Of a DNA stretch of 64,000 nucleotides, positions 1 to 7,939 are shown in pieces. The number at the start of each line of letters is the position of its first letter. Position 1 is the first letter of the stretch. Made by a program: the position numbers and the translations under genes. The notes beneath the pieces are model-generated. The model was not told where the DNA came from. It saw nothing but the letters and a program-made list of their open reading frames with translations, and did no database searches. The DNA comes from a bacterium. GTDB lineage: Bacteria > Omnitrophota > Gorgyraeia > Zapsychrales > Zapsychraceae. Location of the stretch: contig JAUIER010000008.1 of assembly GCA_030429765.1 (NCBI GenBank), positions 19,403-83,402 of the forward strand, read 5' to 3'.

Positions 1-504
1 TGTCACCGGGAGAGTGAAGAGACGCTGCGTCAAAATGTATTTGAACGTCAGGAACGTGTGCGTGAACTGCGTCTCACGTCGGAAGATTTGCTGGTCAAGG
101 CGCATATCGAGGCGGGAGCGGCCTGGGAGGCCGGTGCCTCCGACGCAGAGATGAAGGAGGTCCTGCAGTTGATCCGGCACTCGCAATGGCGTTGGGATTA
201 TGTCGCGGCCAGTCATGGCGGATCATTTCACGCGCCGCTTGAATCGGCTCGAATTTTGGGGTCGTCCATCGAAAAATCTCAGGAGGCTCGGCTCTTGCTT
301 AGTCGTATCTTGATGAAGTATAATGTCAAGCAACCGGTTCCCATGCCGGATATTTCGTCGAAGGCCAAGGCTCAGGATTATATCGGACTGGACATGAAGA
401 AGATAATAGAGGATAAACGCAAGTTTCTGGAGACCTTGGTTCCGCAATGGCAGCGGGAGGCCGAAGAAAAGGGGCTTCTCGACGAGAATTCTCGTAAAAA
501 ATAA
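1..504 (+). CDS. nrfA: Cytochrome c nitrite reductase (ammonia-forming), C-terminal part
   Basis: The frame is open from the first base, so the N-terminal part lies outside the window; the first two residues visible are the CH of a CxxCH haem motif. The rest matches the conserved C-terminal part of NrfA, the pentahaem periplasmic enzyme that reduces nitrite to ammonium with six electrons. A long amphipathic helix contains AHIEA and AAWEAGA. It is followed by the family hallmark QWRWD, then ASHGGSFHAP, whose histidines supply haem ligands, and a helical tail. The visible part is about 167 residues. Base composition is clearly richer in G+C than the DNA after the tRNA-Ser gene, so this is probably host backbone. 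It sits 20 bp upstream of an antiporter gene on the same strand. The identification is confident from motifs alone. Confidence 0.93.
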   Translation, partial: CHRESEETLRQNVFERQERVRELRLTSEDLLVKAHIEAGAAWEAGASDAEMKEVLQLIRHSQWRWDYVAASHGGSFHAPLESARILGSSIEKSQEARLLLSRILMKYNVKQPVPMPDISSKAKAQDYIGLDMKKIIEDKRKFLETLVPQWQREAEEKGLLDENSRKK

Positions 505-524
505 ACCATCCAGCGGAGCGGTGA

Positions 525-1688
525 ATGGGTGATTTTGTTGTTGATCTGAACATTATCTTTGTGTGCAGCGCCTTGCTGGCATGTCTAGCGGTCCGTATCA
601 AACAACCGATCATTGTCGCCTACATTCTTTGCGGAGCATTGGCCGGTCCATTCGGTTTAGGATGGGTGCGTGACGTCGAGCTCATCGAGCTTATCTCACA
701 TCTCGGTATTACACTGCTGCTGTTTTTGGCGGGATTATGTCTTCATCCGGCCAGACTTCTCAAAATATTCAAGCGTACATCACTAGTCGCGCTGATCGGA
801 TGCATCATTTCGTTTGTGATCGCCTATGCGTTTGCATTGGCCGTCGGCTTTACGTCGATGGAATGCCTGTGTATCGGATTGGCGTTGATGTTTTCCAGTA
901 CGATCCTGGTCCTGAAACTGCTGCCCACCAGCGAGGTGCATCATGGACGGATGGGCGCGATTTGTATTGGAATTCTCATCCTTCAGGATTTACTGGCGAT
1001 CGCGGTCCTGGCCTTTATCCGATGTCTCGGTCACGGAGACGCGGCGCTGGGAAATTTTGTGATCCTGTCGATCAAACTCACCGGATTTTTAGTATGCCTG
1101 TTTATCGTGGAGCACTTTATTCTGCGCCGTTTGCTGATCCATATGGACCGGTTCCATGAGGTGTTGTTTGTGGTGGGGATCGCCTGGTGTGTGGGGATCG
1201 CCAATATCTCCAATCATATGGGGCTGTTTTATGAGACCGGCGCGTTTTTCGCAGGTGTGGTTCTGGCCGGGCATTCCATCGCCAAGTTTATCTATGAACA
1301 GTTAAAACCGCTGCGTGATTTTTTCCTGATCCTGTTTTTTTTCTCGCTGGGCGCGAAGTTAAACTGGCACAGCATTGAGGGGTTATTGCTGCCGGCACTG
1401 TTGCTGGCCGCGATCTTTATGGTCGTCAAACCATGGATGTTTTGCTGGGCGTTTGGGCTTATCCGGGCCGAACGGAAGTATGCCCGGGAGGTGGGGATCC
1501 GGCTGGGGCAGCTCAGTGAATTTTCCCTGCTGATCGCCGTTCTGGCGCTGGAGGAGGGGCATATCGGCGAGCCGGCCGCGCATTTTATCCAGTGGGTCAC
1601 GATCCTGACCTTCATTGCCTCGAGCTACTTCGTCGTGTATCGATTCGCCACGCCGATCGGTGTTTCGGCCAATCTGATCCGCGATTAG
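525..1688 (+). CDS. CPA2-family monovalent cation:proton antiporter (Kef-type membrane domain)
   Basis: This hydrophobic protein of 387 residues has about 11-12 membrane segments and the layout of a Na+/H+ exchanger (CPA2/KefB) domain. An early unwound segment reads YILCGALAGP, followed by GITLLLFLAGL and, later, the family-typical TGAFFAGVVLAGHS and DFFLILFFFSLGA stretches. It stops after the membrane domain, so the cytosolic TrkA-N/RCK regulatory domain found in full-length Kef proteins is missing, as in many short CPA2 members. It would exchange K+ or Na+ for protons across the inner membrane; the ion is not readable from sequence. It lies directly downstream of nrfA with host-like base composition and ends about 125 bp before the tRNA-Ser. 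Confidence 0.85.
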   Translation: MGDFVVDLNIIFVCSALLACLAVRIKQPIIVAYILCGALAGPFGLGWVRDVELIELISHLGITLLLFLAGLCLHPARLLKIFKRTSLVALIGCIISFVIAYAFALAVGFTSMECLCIGLALMFSSTILVLKLLPTSEVHHGRMGAICIGILILQDLLAIAVLAFIRCLGHGDAALGNFVILSIKLTGFLVCLFIVEHFILRRLLIHMDRFHEVLFVVGIAWCVGIANISNHMGLFYETGAFFAGVVLAGHSIAKFIYEQLKPLRDFFLILFFFSLGAKLNWHSIEGLLLPALLLAAIFMVVKPWMFCWAFGLIRAERKYAREVGIRLGQLSEFSLLIAVLALEEGHIGEPAAHFIQWVTILTFIASSYFVVYRFATPIGVSANLIRD

Positions 1689-1813
1689 TCCGTCGACGAA
1701 CCCTATCCAGGCCGCCGTTGGAATGGCCCGGAAGTCCTGGAATATCTGCTTTACAGCCCATATAAAGTCTGGTATAAATGACTTTCCTGTGGTAACATAT
1801 GGACTTCATTTTT

Positions 1814-1902
1814 GGAGAGGTGCCAGAGTGGCCGAATGGAGCTCACTGCTAATGAGTTGACCTGCGCGAGCGGGTCCCAGGGTTCGAATCCCTGCCTCTC
1901 CG
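1814..1902 (+). tRNA. tRNA-Ser (anticodon GCT)
   Basis: The 7-bp acceptor stem pairs 1814-1820 with 1895-1901, and the discriminator G is at 1902. The anticodon arm has a stem CTCA/TGAG around the loop CTGCTAA, which puts anticodon GCT at 1848-1850 (Ser, AGC/AGT codons). A long type II variable arm follows, and the T-arm has CAGGG/CCCTG around TTCGAAT. CCA is not encoded. Base composition falls sharply right after this gene and an integrase remnant lies 560 bp downstream, so its 3' end is the likely attachment site of the element. I saw no second copy of its 3' end elsewhere in the window. Confidence 0.96.
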
Positions 1903-2459
1903 TTCTCTTAAGAAGTTATATCCCAAGTTTAACATTAAACCAATCATAACTTCCTATCACTCTTGTAGATGCGCCTACTACAAAAAATTGACATTAAGAA
2001 AAAGCGTTAATCTCGGCTTTCAATCCATTATTCCTTCCAACAAATTAGCAAATTTTATAGGCTATTTTTTGCTATATTTTGCTCAATTTGATGCTAAATG
2101 ATGGCACTGTTTTGGCACAATTCTTGAATTTTAGAAAATTTTCTCACTTTAGTCAGATTCCTTAATTTTTAATTTATTCTCACTTTAGTGAGATGACTTT
2201 AAATTTCGGTGTCACGAGTGACGTTTAACCAAATTTCATGAAACCCAATGGATTATTCTTAAACAAAAAATTTGATACAAATCTAGTTGCAATTTGGATG
2301 GTATTTGTAAAAGAGCTTATGTGTTCTAATTCAGTTACAGGAGTATATGCCGTCAGTCCCGTTTTGTTTCAAGCATTGGTTCAGTTGAATTTAGTGACTT
2401 ATGTGTATATTTAAGAAGAAGTGATGATAGGCAAGCTCACATTAAATAACATTGACTAA
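1903..2459. other. Gene-free left end of the inserted element (putative attL region)
   Basis: About 560 bp of very A+T-rich DNA without a credible reading frame lies between the tRNA-Ser 3' end and the integrase remnant. It carries short dyads, including GTCAC-GA-GTGAC near 2212 and the paired palindromes listed separately. It probably represents the attachment-site arm and decayed integrase-proximal sequence of the element. Confidence 0.5.
2142..2193. repeat. Two tandem copies of a 16-bp palindrome
   Basis: TCTCACTTTAGTGAGA at 2178-2193 is a perfect 7-2-7 palindrome. A copy with one changed base (GTCAGA instead of GTGAGA) lies at 2142-2157, exactly 36 bp upstream. Two dyads on roughly the same helix face beside an attachment site would suit arm-type integrase/excisionase sites or a regulator operator. 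The function is inferred only from position. Confidence 0.5.
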
Positions 2460-2867
2460 GAACAGTGTTTTTTAAGGATCAACAGCGGAAAGGGCGGTAA
2501 AGACCGGATCGTGCCAATGGGGCGGTTTGCCAGTAGGTATCTGGAAAATTATGTCAAATTCATACGGCCTGAGCTGCTCAATGATGAAAAAGTGCCGTAT
2601 GTTTTCGTGTCGAAAAGAAGGCGGCGGATCGGTTTTTCCACGCTTAAATGCATGGTCTACAAATACGCCGACCTGGTAGGACTCAAGAAACAGGTCTATC
2701 CGCACCTGTTCCGGCACACCTGTGGCACTCATCTTATCCAGAATCGGGCGAATATCCGCTGTGTTCAAGAAATATTAGGCCACAAATCGCTCGATACCAT
2801 CCAACAATATATCCAGCTCAGCATCACGGACCTAAAAGCTATCCATCGGGAATGCCATCCGAGGTAA
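2460..2867 (+). pseudogene. Tyrosine recombinase (XerC/D-like integrase), C-terminal remnant
   Basis: The frame is open from 2460, just after a stop codon, and joins the family abruptly at INSGKGGKDRIVPM, the strand region of the catalytic domain. The core that follows is good. HLFRHTCGTHL supplies the H-x-x-R box, LGHKSLDTIQQYIQ supplies the second His, and the Tyr of QYIQ is the expected nucleophile. The N-terminal SAM-like DNA-binding domain and the first catalytic Arg are absent (more than 150 residues missing), and no start with a ribosome binding site is present. It is therefore a dead fragment of the integrase that probably once acted on the neighbouring tRNA-Ser site; a functional integrase, if any, must lie elsewhere on the element. 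Confidence 0.85.
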
Positions 2868-2967
2868 AAAGTCTCGACGAGATAGTAGCCTCCTAACAAT
2901 ATTTATGGGGTGATGCAAAAAAAATTTGGAATTTTGATTGACTTTCAAAGAATTACGCTGTACGCTT

Positions 2968-3315
2968 ATGAGGATGGGAGCCCTTGGAAACAAAATTAAA
3001 CAAAAACGGCGTGAGCTAAAATTAAGTCTTTTCAAGGTCTGCGAAAAGGTAATTAACGAAGAAACCAAGAAGCCAATTTCAGTTTCTTACCTAAACGACA
3101 TTGAGCAAGGATATCGTCTTAAGCCTGCTGGTTCAATCGTGGTTCAGATTGCTGATGCTCTTGGGCTCAACAGAGATGAACTTTTAGGGTTAGCAGATAA
3201 GGCTGATCCAGAACTTGAGAAAGGCTTAAAAAATCCGAAACTGGCAGAGCTGTTTAGAATGATCAAAGATGATCCTGAAAAAATAAAAAAGCTCCTCGAT
3301 GAGGATAAAAAATGA
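2968..3315 (+). CDS. XRE-family HTH regulator paired with an ImmA-like protease
   Basis: This helix-turn-helix protein of about 115 residues has an XRE-type fold. LGNKIKQKRREL opens the domain, ISVSYLNDIEQGYRLKP carries the recognition helix, and IADALGLNRDELL closes it. A Lys/Glu-rich helical tail follows. The frame also has a TTG at 2938, but ATG 2968 (or 2974) puts the start at the domain edge, so I prefer it; no strong ribosome binding site is visible. Its stop overlaps the start of the next gene by ATGA, so the two are translationally coupled. In ICEs and prophages such pairs control induction: the XRE protein represses and the ImmA/IrrE peptidase cleaves it after stress. That role is inferred from the pair. 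Confidence 0.8.
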   Translation: MRMGALGNKIKQKRRELKLSLFKVCEKVINEETKKPISVSYLNDIEQGYRLKPAGSIVVQIADALGLNRDELLGLADKADPELEKGLKNPKLAELFRMIKDDPEKIKKLLDEDKK

Positions 3316-4037
3316 AAATAATTGATTCAAAAAGAGGCCCTTACAAGAAAGAACTTCAGTTTTATTATGGAGAGATTGATGAAATAATGCAAGAGCATTA
3401 TCTCAAGTTCAAAAAGGACGACGTGGATAGGAATAAGCCAGCCATAGACATGGATAGGTTTTTTAATAATTATTTGTTGGATATGAATATTGAATTTGAT
3501 CCACAAAAAAAAGACATTGGTCCTGATGTGTTAGGGAAGACTACATTTTATCCCGATGGGTTGGAGTTAATTCAAATAAGCAATCTTATCGACAAGGATC
3601 AAAATCTTGGTCGATACAACTTTACGCTGGCGCATGAAATTTTTCACGCACTACATCATCGTCCCTTATTTGGAAAAGGAGATTACTCCGAAATTAAGTG
3701 CCTTAATAGAGATATCTTTCCAGCGGAGGGAAGAAAATATAATTTGCCGTTACATGAAATGCAAGCGAACAGCGGAGCGGCGGCATTACTAATGCCCAAA
3801 GATATTTTTATTCAGTGCTACAATAATGAACGAAATGCCTATGGTATACGTTCAAATCACGAGTTGCTAGAAAATCAGGATAGATTTAAGGCTGTCGTGG
3901 GTTATTTATCTAAGACATTTAATGCATCAAAGCATGCTGTTAGAATTAGATTGAGTCATTTAAAGATGCTTCAAGATGAGACAGGACATAGTGTTGAATC
4001 TGTTGAAGAAATATTGAGAGGAATGGGGGTGAGGTAG
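3312..4037 (+). CDS. ImmA/IrrE-family metallopeptidase
   Basis: This protein of 241 residues carries the zinc-protease motif LAHEIFHALHH (HExxH) near residue 105. A downstream helix LHEMQANSGAAALLMP supplies the usual E-x-x-A-N-x-F/A-A third ligand region, and FNASKHAVRIRL closes the domain. This is the ImmA/IrrE (COG2856) architecture at close to its usual length. The start overlaps the upstream XRE gene by 4 bp. In ICEBs1 the ImmA homologue cleaves the ImmR repressor to trigger excision; here the adjacent XRE protein is the obvious candidate substrate. The C-terminal roughly 70 residues are helical and could bind that partner. Confidence 0.88.
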   Translation: MKIIDSKRGPYKKELQFYYGEIDEIMQEHYLKFKKDDVDRNKPAIDMDRFFNNYLLDMNIEFDPQKKDIGPDVLGKTTFYPDGLELIQISNLIDKDQNLGRYNFTLAHEIFHALHHRPLFGKGDYSEIKCLNRDIFPAEGRKYNLPLHEMQANSGAAALLMPKDIFIQCYNNERNAYGIRSNHELLENQDRFKAVVGYLSKTFNASKHAVRIRLSHLKMLQDETGHSVESVEEILRGMGVR

Positions 4038-4105
4038 ATATTTTTTTATATAAAAAATACGCTGTAAGCGGAAGAGAATAGCCAGATTAACGAAAGGAAA
4101 TTCAA

Positions 4106-4378
4106 ATGGCAAAAGGTAAAGTTAACAAGGTTTTGGATGGAGATACCGTCCAAATTCAGGGAGGAAAAGTCATTCGATTAGCGAATGTGTGGGCGCCTGA
4201 AATCGGAAAAAAAGGAGCCGCAAAAGCTAAAAATGACTTGTCGAACTTGGTTATGGGAAAGATGATTTCCTACAATACGGTGGCAAAATCATATGGACGT
4301 GATGTTGCCCAAGTAAAGGTGGCTGGTAAATCAGTCAACCAAGTCATGAGAAACAAAGGGAATAGGAAAAAAAAGTAA
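4106..4378 (+). CDS. Small staphylococcal-nuclease-like (SNase) protein
   Basis: This basic protein of 90 residues starts with GKVNKVLDGDTVQI, the first SNase beta strands with the DGD calcium-binding Asp. It continues with IRLANVWAPE, where the Arg and Glu of the SNase catalytic set are present, and then YGRDVAQV, where the second catalytic Arg lies. The usual V-D-T-P-E is V-W-A-P-E, so the second calcium-ligand Asp is replaced by Trp. The protein is also much shorter than the roughly 140-residue domain. It could be a minimal secreted-type nuclease with altered metal binding, or a nucleic-acid-binding OB-fold derivative. No signal peptide is seen. A good ribosome binding site (AAAGGA) precedes ATG 4106. 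Confidence 0.72.
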   Translation: MAKGKVNKVLDGDTVQIQGGKVIRLANVWAPEIGKKGAAKAKNDLSNLVMGKMISYNTVAKSYGRDVAQVKVAGKSVNQVMRNKGNRKKK

Positions 4379-4408
4379 ATAAGCATATAACACTAAGGAG
4401 TAGTCAAG

Positions 4409-4615
4409 ATGACACGATACTATGTCAATAAAAATGCTCAATCCAATGGCGATCATGAAGTGCATAGGCCTGGTTGTTCCTTTATGCCGGATGCAGAAAA
4501 TAGGATATACTTAGGCTATTTCTCAAGCTGTCACGGTGCGGTGAGAGAAGCCAAGAAACACTATCCGCAGTCAAACGGCTGTTACTTCTGCTCTAATGAA
4601 TGCCATACCAGCTAG
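4409..4615 (+). CDS. Small Cys/His-rich protein of unknown function
   Basis: This protein of 68 residues has five cysteines and several histidines: VHRPGCSFMP, SSCHGA, and a C-terminal GCYFCSNECH that looks like a treble-clef or zinc-ribbon half-site. Very similar short proteins, with the N-terminal pattern YYVNKNAQSNGDHEVH, recur in many bacterial accessory regions as I recall them, without an assigned function. An AAGGAG ribosome binding site precedes the ATG and a strong hairpin follows the stop. It lies 30 bp after the SNase-like gene, so the two are probably co-transcribed. Metal binding is an inference from the cysteine pattern. Confidence 0.75.
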   Translation: MTRYYVNKNAQSNGDHEVHRPGCSFMPDAENRIYLGYFSSCHGAVREAKKHYPQSNGCYFCSNECHTS

Positions 4616-4643
4616 CTTGATTCTATAGAACGCGAAATGAATG

Positions 4644-4690
4644 TGAGCCCTTCGATGTGTTTACATGGGAGGGCTCATAAGGTTATTTTT
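4644..4690 (+). terminator. Hairpin terminator after the Cys-rich gene
   Basis: TGAGCCCT (4644-4651) pairs with AGGGCTCA (4670-4677). An inner ATGT/ACAT stem extends it, and a T-rich tract with TTATTTTTA follows shortly after. It is placed 28 bp after the stop at 4615. Confidence 0.7.
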
Positions 4691-4791
4691 AAGTATATTC
4701 ATACATTTGTAATTACAATCTAAACTCTTAAAGTTATAATAATTACAACACGTCGAAAATTTAATTCCAAGTAATTTAACGCTTGCATATA

Positions 4792-5319
4792 ATGAATAAA
4801 AAATTATTTTTTCTAGAATTTACAATAAAGACGCTTAAGTGGATTTTTCAGGTTTTTTTAAATAATATTCCACTTATGTTGTTAATTTTCTTAATAATTT
4901 TCTGTATATCGTTTTCTGAAGGTGATGAAGATATAAAGTTTATTTTCAGTTGTCTTGGGTTTTCGTTTATTCTTTGTGGATTGACTTTTCAAAAAGCCAG
5001 TATTTCAGAGGGTAAAGCTAGTAAGATTTATAAACATATTGGTGTCCTGTTTTTTCACTCGACATTAATGTTTATTTTTGCTTTGGTAAGTCATTTCAGC
5101 GCAGATATTGTAACTGAAGTATTGAAGGAAAAAACACATTCTTCGGAATTTTATGCGTTGTTAATCTTACGAAAAATACTTACTATTTCTTTTGTTTCTA
5201 CGCTGATTTTTGGATTATTGGAAGCGGGATGGGCTTTACACAATATAAATGGAATGTTGTTTAAGGAGTTGTTCTCAGATGATGCTGGTATTGAAGATCA
5301 GTGGAAGTTAAAAATTTAG
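4792..5319 (+). CDS. Integral membrane protein of unknown function
   Basis: This protein of 175 residues has about four hydrophobic segments: FLNNIPLMLLIFLIIFCISF, FSCLGFSFILCGLTF, a segment around IGVLFFHSTLMFIFALVSHF, and ILTISFVSTLIFGLLEAGWAL near the end. Charged loops lie between them. I recognise no family. The in-frame TTG at 4783 is less likely than ATG 4792. It follows a terminator, so it is probably transcribed separately from the SNase-like pair, and it precedes the toxin-antitoxin genes by 124 bp. The extreme A+T content matches the accessory DNA around it. Confidence 0.6.
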   Translation: MNKKLFFLEFTIKTLKWIFQVFLNNIPLMLLIFLIIFCISFSEGDEDIKFIFSCLGFSFILCGLTFQKASISEGKASKIYKHIGVLFFHSTLMFIFALVSHFSADIVTEVLKEKTHSSEFYALLILRKILTISFVSTLIFGLLEAGWALHNINGMLFKELFSDDAGIEDQWKLKI

Positions 5320-5443
5320 GTTTTTGGTATCTAATGATAGTTAGTATAAGTCTTACGGTTCTGTAATACGTTGATATATTATAAATTAGAATATTTTTTA
5401 TATTCACGCCTTGTAAATGTATAGGTAAAGTGGTACACTTATT

Positions 5444-5848
5444 ATGAGATTTGATGAAGATAAACATATTGCATACGATGGAAAAAAATTCCGCGTAGAA
5501 TGGTATGTGGATGAAAAGGGTAATGCTCCGGCTCTGGAATATGCGGAAAATATGCCAGAGAAATATATCGGTAAACTTATGCAGTTATTGGAAGTTATGG
5601 GGGATATTGGGCAAATACGCAATAAAACCAAATATAGAAACGAAGGTGACAAAATATATGCTTTTAAACCACAACCCCATAGATTCCTCAATTTCTTTGC
5701 AAAAGGAAAAAGGATAATCATCACAAATGCATTTTATAAAAAGCAGGATAAAATACCTAAGGAAGAGAAGAAACGAGCTATTGAAGCAATGGAAGAATAT
5801 TTAGAAAGTGTGAAAGCAGGTAAATACTATGAAAAAAGTAGCAGTTAG
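5444..5848 (+). CDS. HigB/RelE-like toxin (phage gp49-like family)
   Basis: This protein of 134 residues has the gp49/HigB layout. A central helix with MPEKYIGKLMQLLEVMGD is followed by strands KIYAFKPQPHRFLNFF, then GKRIIITNAFYKKQDKIPKEE, and a helix containing the family-typical ERAIEAM-like run (KKRAIEAMEEYL). Such toxins are RelE-fold mRNA interferases that cut mRNA on the ribosome. The gene overlaps the next one by 20 bp, and that gene encodes an HTH antitoxin, which is the usual toxin-first HigBA order. The basic residues needed for RNA binding are present, but I cannot assign catalytic residues exactly. Confidence 0.82.
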   Translation: MRFDEDKHIAYDGKKFRVEWYVDEKGNAPALEYAENMPEKYIGKLMQLLEVMGDIGQIRNKTKYRNEGDKIYAFKPQPHRFLNFFAKGKRIIITNAFYKKQDKIPKEEKKRAIEAMEEYLESVKAGKYYEKSSS

Positions 5849-6317
5849 TAAAAAAAGAGCAAAACGTACTTCTGGTACAGTTAAATTAAGTTCTGTTGCA
5901 GGTAGCGGAAGTGTATCAGCTAGAAAAGTTCGTGTTGGGGGTGCTGTAAAAGTAGCAGGCAAGTCTTATTCTGGTGTAAAAGGAAAAGCATCCAAAGCAC
6001 CTAAGAAATCCAGTACTTTTGATAAATGGATGAAGAGCCGAAATATCAAAGAAGCTTATGAAGATGAATTTCAAGAATTTGTTTTATCTGAGTTGATCAG
6101 AGCTTTAATGGAAGATGATGGCGAGTCTGTAAGAGGTTTAGCCAAAAAAGTAGGTTTATCCCCAACGGTTATTCAAGATATTCGATCTGGTAAGCAAAAA
6201 GATATGAAAATAACGAACTTTATAAGTATTATTAATGCATGCGGATTTAAAATGATGTTAATTAAAGGAAAAAAGAGCATGCAACTTGATGATTGTTTGT
6301 CATTGCAAAAGTCTTGA
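5829..6317 (+). CDS. HigA-like XRE antitoxin with a long basic N-terminal extension
   Basis: This protein of 162 residues carries an XRE helix-turn-helix in its second half: SVRGLAKKVGLSPTVIQDIR, then DMKITNFISIINACGF. It ends in a strand MLIKGKK typical of HigA partners of gp49-like toxins. The first 65 residues are unusual: rich in Lys, Ser, Gly and Val, with repeats such as VAGSGSVSARKVRVGGAVKV, and predicted to be disordered. The start codon lies inside the toxin gene (20-bp overlap), so translation is coupled. The antitoxin would neutralise the toxin and repress the operon; the role of the basic tail is unknown. Confidence 0.78.
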   Translation: MKKVAVSKKRAKRTSGTVKLSSVAGSGSVSARKVRVGGAVKVAGKSYSGVKGKASKAPKKSSTFDKWMKSRNIKEAYEDEFQEFVLSELIRALMEDDGESVRGLAKKVGLSPTVIQDIRSGKQKDMKITNFISIINACGFKMMLIKGKKSMQLDDCLSLQKS

Positions 6318-6379
6318 TCAATTGAGAAAGTCCACCAAAAAATTGTTTAAACTAATAGGAAAAGAATCTTAAAATAATT

Positions 6380-7147
6380 ATGGCAAATTGGTTTAACATT
6401 AATGTCTTTGGTTATGGTAAGTGGCCCAAGGAAGAAAAGCGTATCACGATAGATGGTAAATGTTTTACACTATGTCCACTTACCAAAGAAAAACAGGCTT
6501 CAATGCATATTGATTTAGAGGCAGAACGTATTTCTTTAGATGATTCTGCAACCTTAATGAATAAGTTCTTGAGTCATTTAAGTTGGTTTTCTCACCAACC
6601 TTATTGGCTTGGTGATGGTTTTTCTGGAGGCGTTCAAAAGAATTCTAACTTTAAACGAGAGCAAAGAATGTTATTTGAAGGAATGATTGTTGAATTTCCC
6701 GATGAATTTGAGCTTCATCACAATATACTTCATCTTCAGGCATTAGCGTTTTATCGAGACGGGCAAATTTCTAAACTTTATTCTCCAGCCAATGCTTGTT
6801 TGGCGTTTTACAAGATACTTGAAATAGAGAAAAAGAATAATGGGCTGCCTAGTCTAACCAGATGGATAGATGAACAAATGCCAGAGATTAAAAAGCTAAA
6901 TAATCATCTAGTCCAAGAGTTAGAAAATTCTGCATGTAATAAAAATATGAATATATCAGAGTATTTATTTAAAGAGGTTCGATGCGGAGCCGCACATTAT
7001 ATCACTGATTCGGAAATAAACTTAGATGATATGTCTGCAAGAAATATATTTCGATACGCAACGCAACCTCTTGAAATCTTAGCCGATTATTACATTAGAA
7101 AAGAGCTTGGCATATCAGATCATATATTTTCTGTTTCGCCATGCTAA
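6380..7147 (+). CDS. Uncharacterised protein, possibly MauJ-like with a HEPN-type R-x4-H motif
   Basis: This soluble protein of 255 residues has an N-terminal beta-rich part (residues 1-75) and a long helical C-terminal part. The helical part contains SPANACLAFYKILEIEKK and then EVRCGAAHYI, an R-x4-H arrangement like the RNase motif of HEPN proteins. The general look resembles proteins annotated as methylamine utilisation protein MauJ, which occur widely in accessory DNA without methylamine genes. No methylamine genes are present here. The gene follows the toxin-antitoxin pair by 62 bp and sits in an accessory cluster, so a defence or stress function is possible but not shown. Confidence 0.55.
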   Translation: MANWFNINVFGYGKWPKEEKRITIDGKCFTLCPLTKEKQASMHIDLEAERISLDDSATLMNKFLSHLSWFSHQPYWLGDGFSGGVQKNSNFKREQRMLFEGMIVEFPDEFELHHNILHLQALAFYRDGQISKLYSPANACLAFYKILEIEKKNNGLPSLTRWIDEQMPEIKKLNNHLVQELENSACNKNMNISEYLFKEVRCGAAHYITDSEINLDDMSARNIFRYATQPLEILADYYIRKELGISDHIFSVSPC

Positions 7148-7269
7148 TTCTTTATGTGCATATACCAAGAAAATATAAAAATATTATCAAAGAAGAAAGT
7201 AGTCCAAAAAGAAGGTTTTATGAATTTAGAAAAGACGTTATCAGCCCTTGAAAAGCTTGTAAGGAATTT

Positions 7270-7866
7270 ATGACTAATCAAGAAGCCATAGAAATTCTGG
7301 AAATCTTCAATGAGAATGCCGATAAATTAAAAAATTCTCGATTTGTCAAATGGATTGAAAGTAATGCGCTTAAGGTTCATATGCCCGTTAATCCTGAGAT
7401 AGTGAAAAGTAACTCTTTTCCTGACGATGAAGAAATAGACGCCTTTGTTCTTACCTTTAGAAAGTTTATTCAAAACAACGATAATTCGATCCGTAATATT
7501 AGTAAAATATACAACGAGTTTCCATTATCTCAAGGTTTAAAAGATGTTTTTGATCGTTCTCGAAGTAATCTTAATGGTTATCTTGATTCATCATGTAGGG
7601 CTAAGGTGGTAGGTGAAAAAGATTTAGAAAATATGACTTCTCGTGAATTAATGGATATTTATATCTATGGATTTCTTTCTCATAATGATCCACAAAAGTA
7701 TAAGAAGTATATATTAATCGAAAAGGATGAATTGTTTAAAGATTTCCTGTGGTTGGAATTTAATGTTATATTGCATGCGGTATTTAGAGCTATTTATTAT
7801 TTTATGCATTGTAATAAACGAGCAATTAGGGAACTTCAGCAGTTAAATATTGTTTCACAGAACTAA
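7270..7866 (+). CDS. Hypothetical helical protein
   Basis: This protein of 198 residues is largely alpha-helical, acidic and lysine-rich, with no motif that I recognise. It begins with an amphipathic stretch around ALKVHMPVNPEIVKSN and ends with a hydrophobic helix containing NVILHAVFRAIYYFMHC. The start ATG overlaps the stop of a 17-codon reading frame (7220-7273) in an ATGA arrangement, so a short upstream peptide may couple its translation. It lies 122 bp after the 255-residue protein and may form an operon with it. Base composition is as A+T-rich as its neighbours. Confidence 0.6.
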   Translation: MTNQEAIEILEIFNENADKLKNSRFVKWIESNALKVHMPVNPEIVKSNSFPDDEEIDAFVLTFRKFIQNNDNSIRNISKIYNEFPLSQGLKDVFDRSRSNLNGYLDSSCRAKVVGEKDLENMTSRELMDIYIYGFLSHNDPQKYKKYILIEKDELFKDFLWLEFNVILHAVFRAIYYFMHCNKRAIRELQQLNIVSQN

Positions 7867-7939
7867 GATATTCAATTTTTGTTATTTCAGAATTAGATTA
7901 AAGGGTCGAATTTACTCGTCGATAAAATAACGCTTATAA

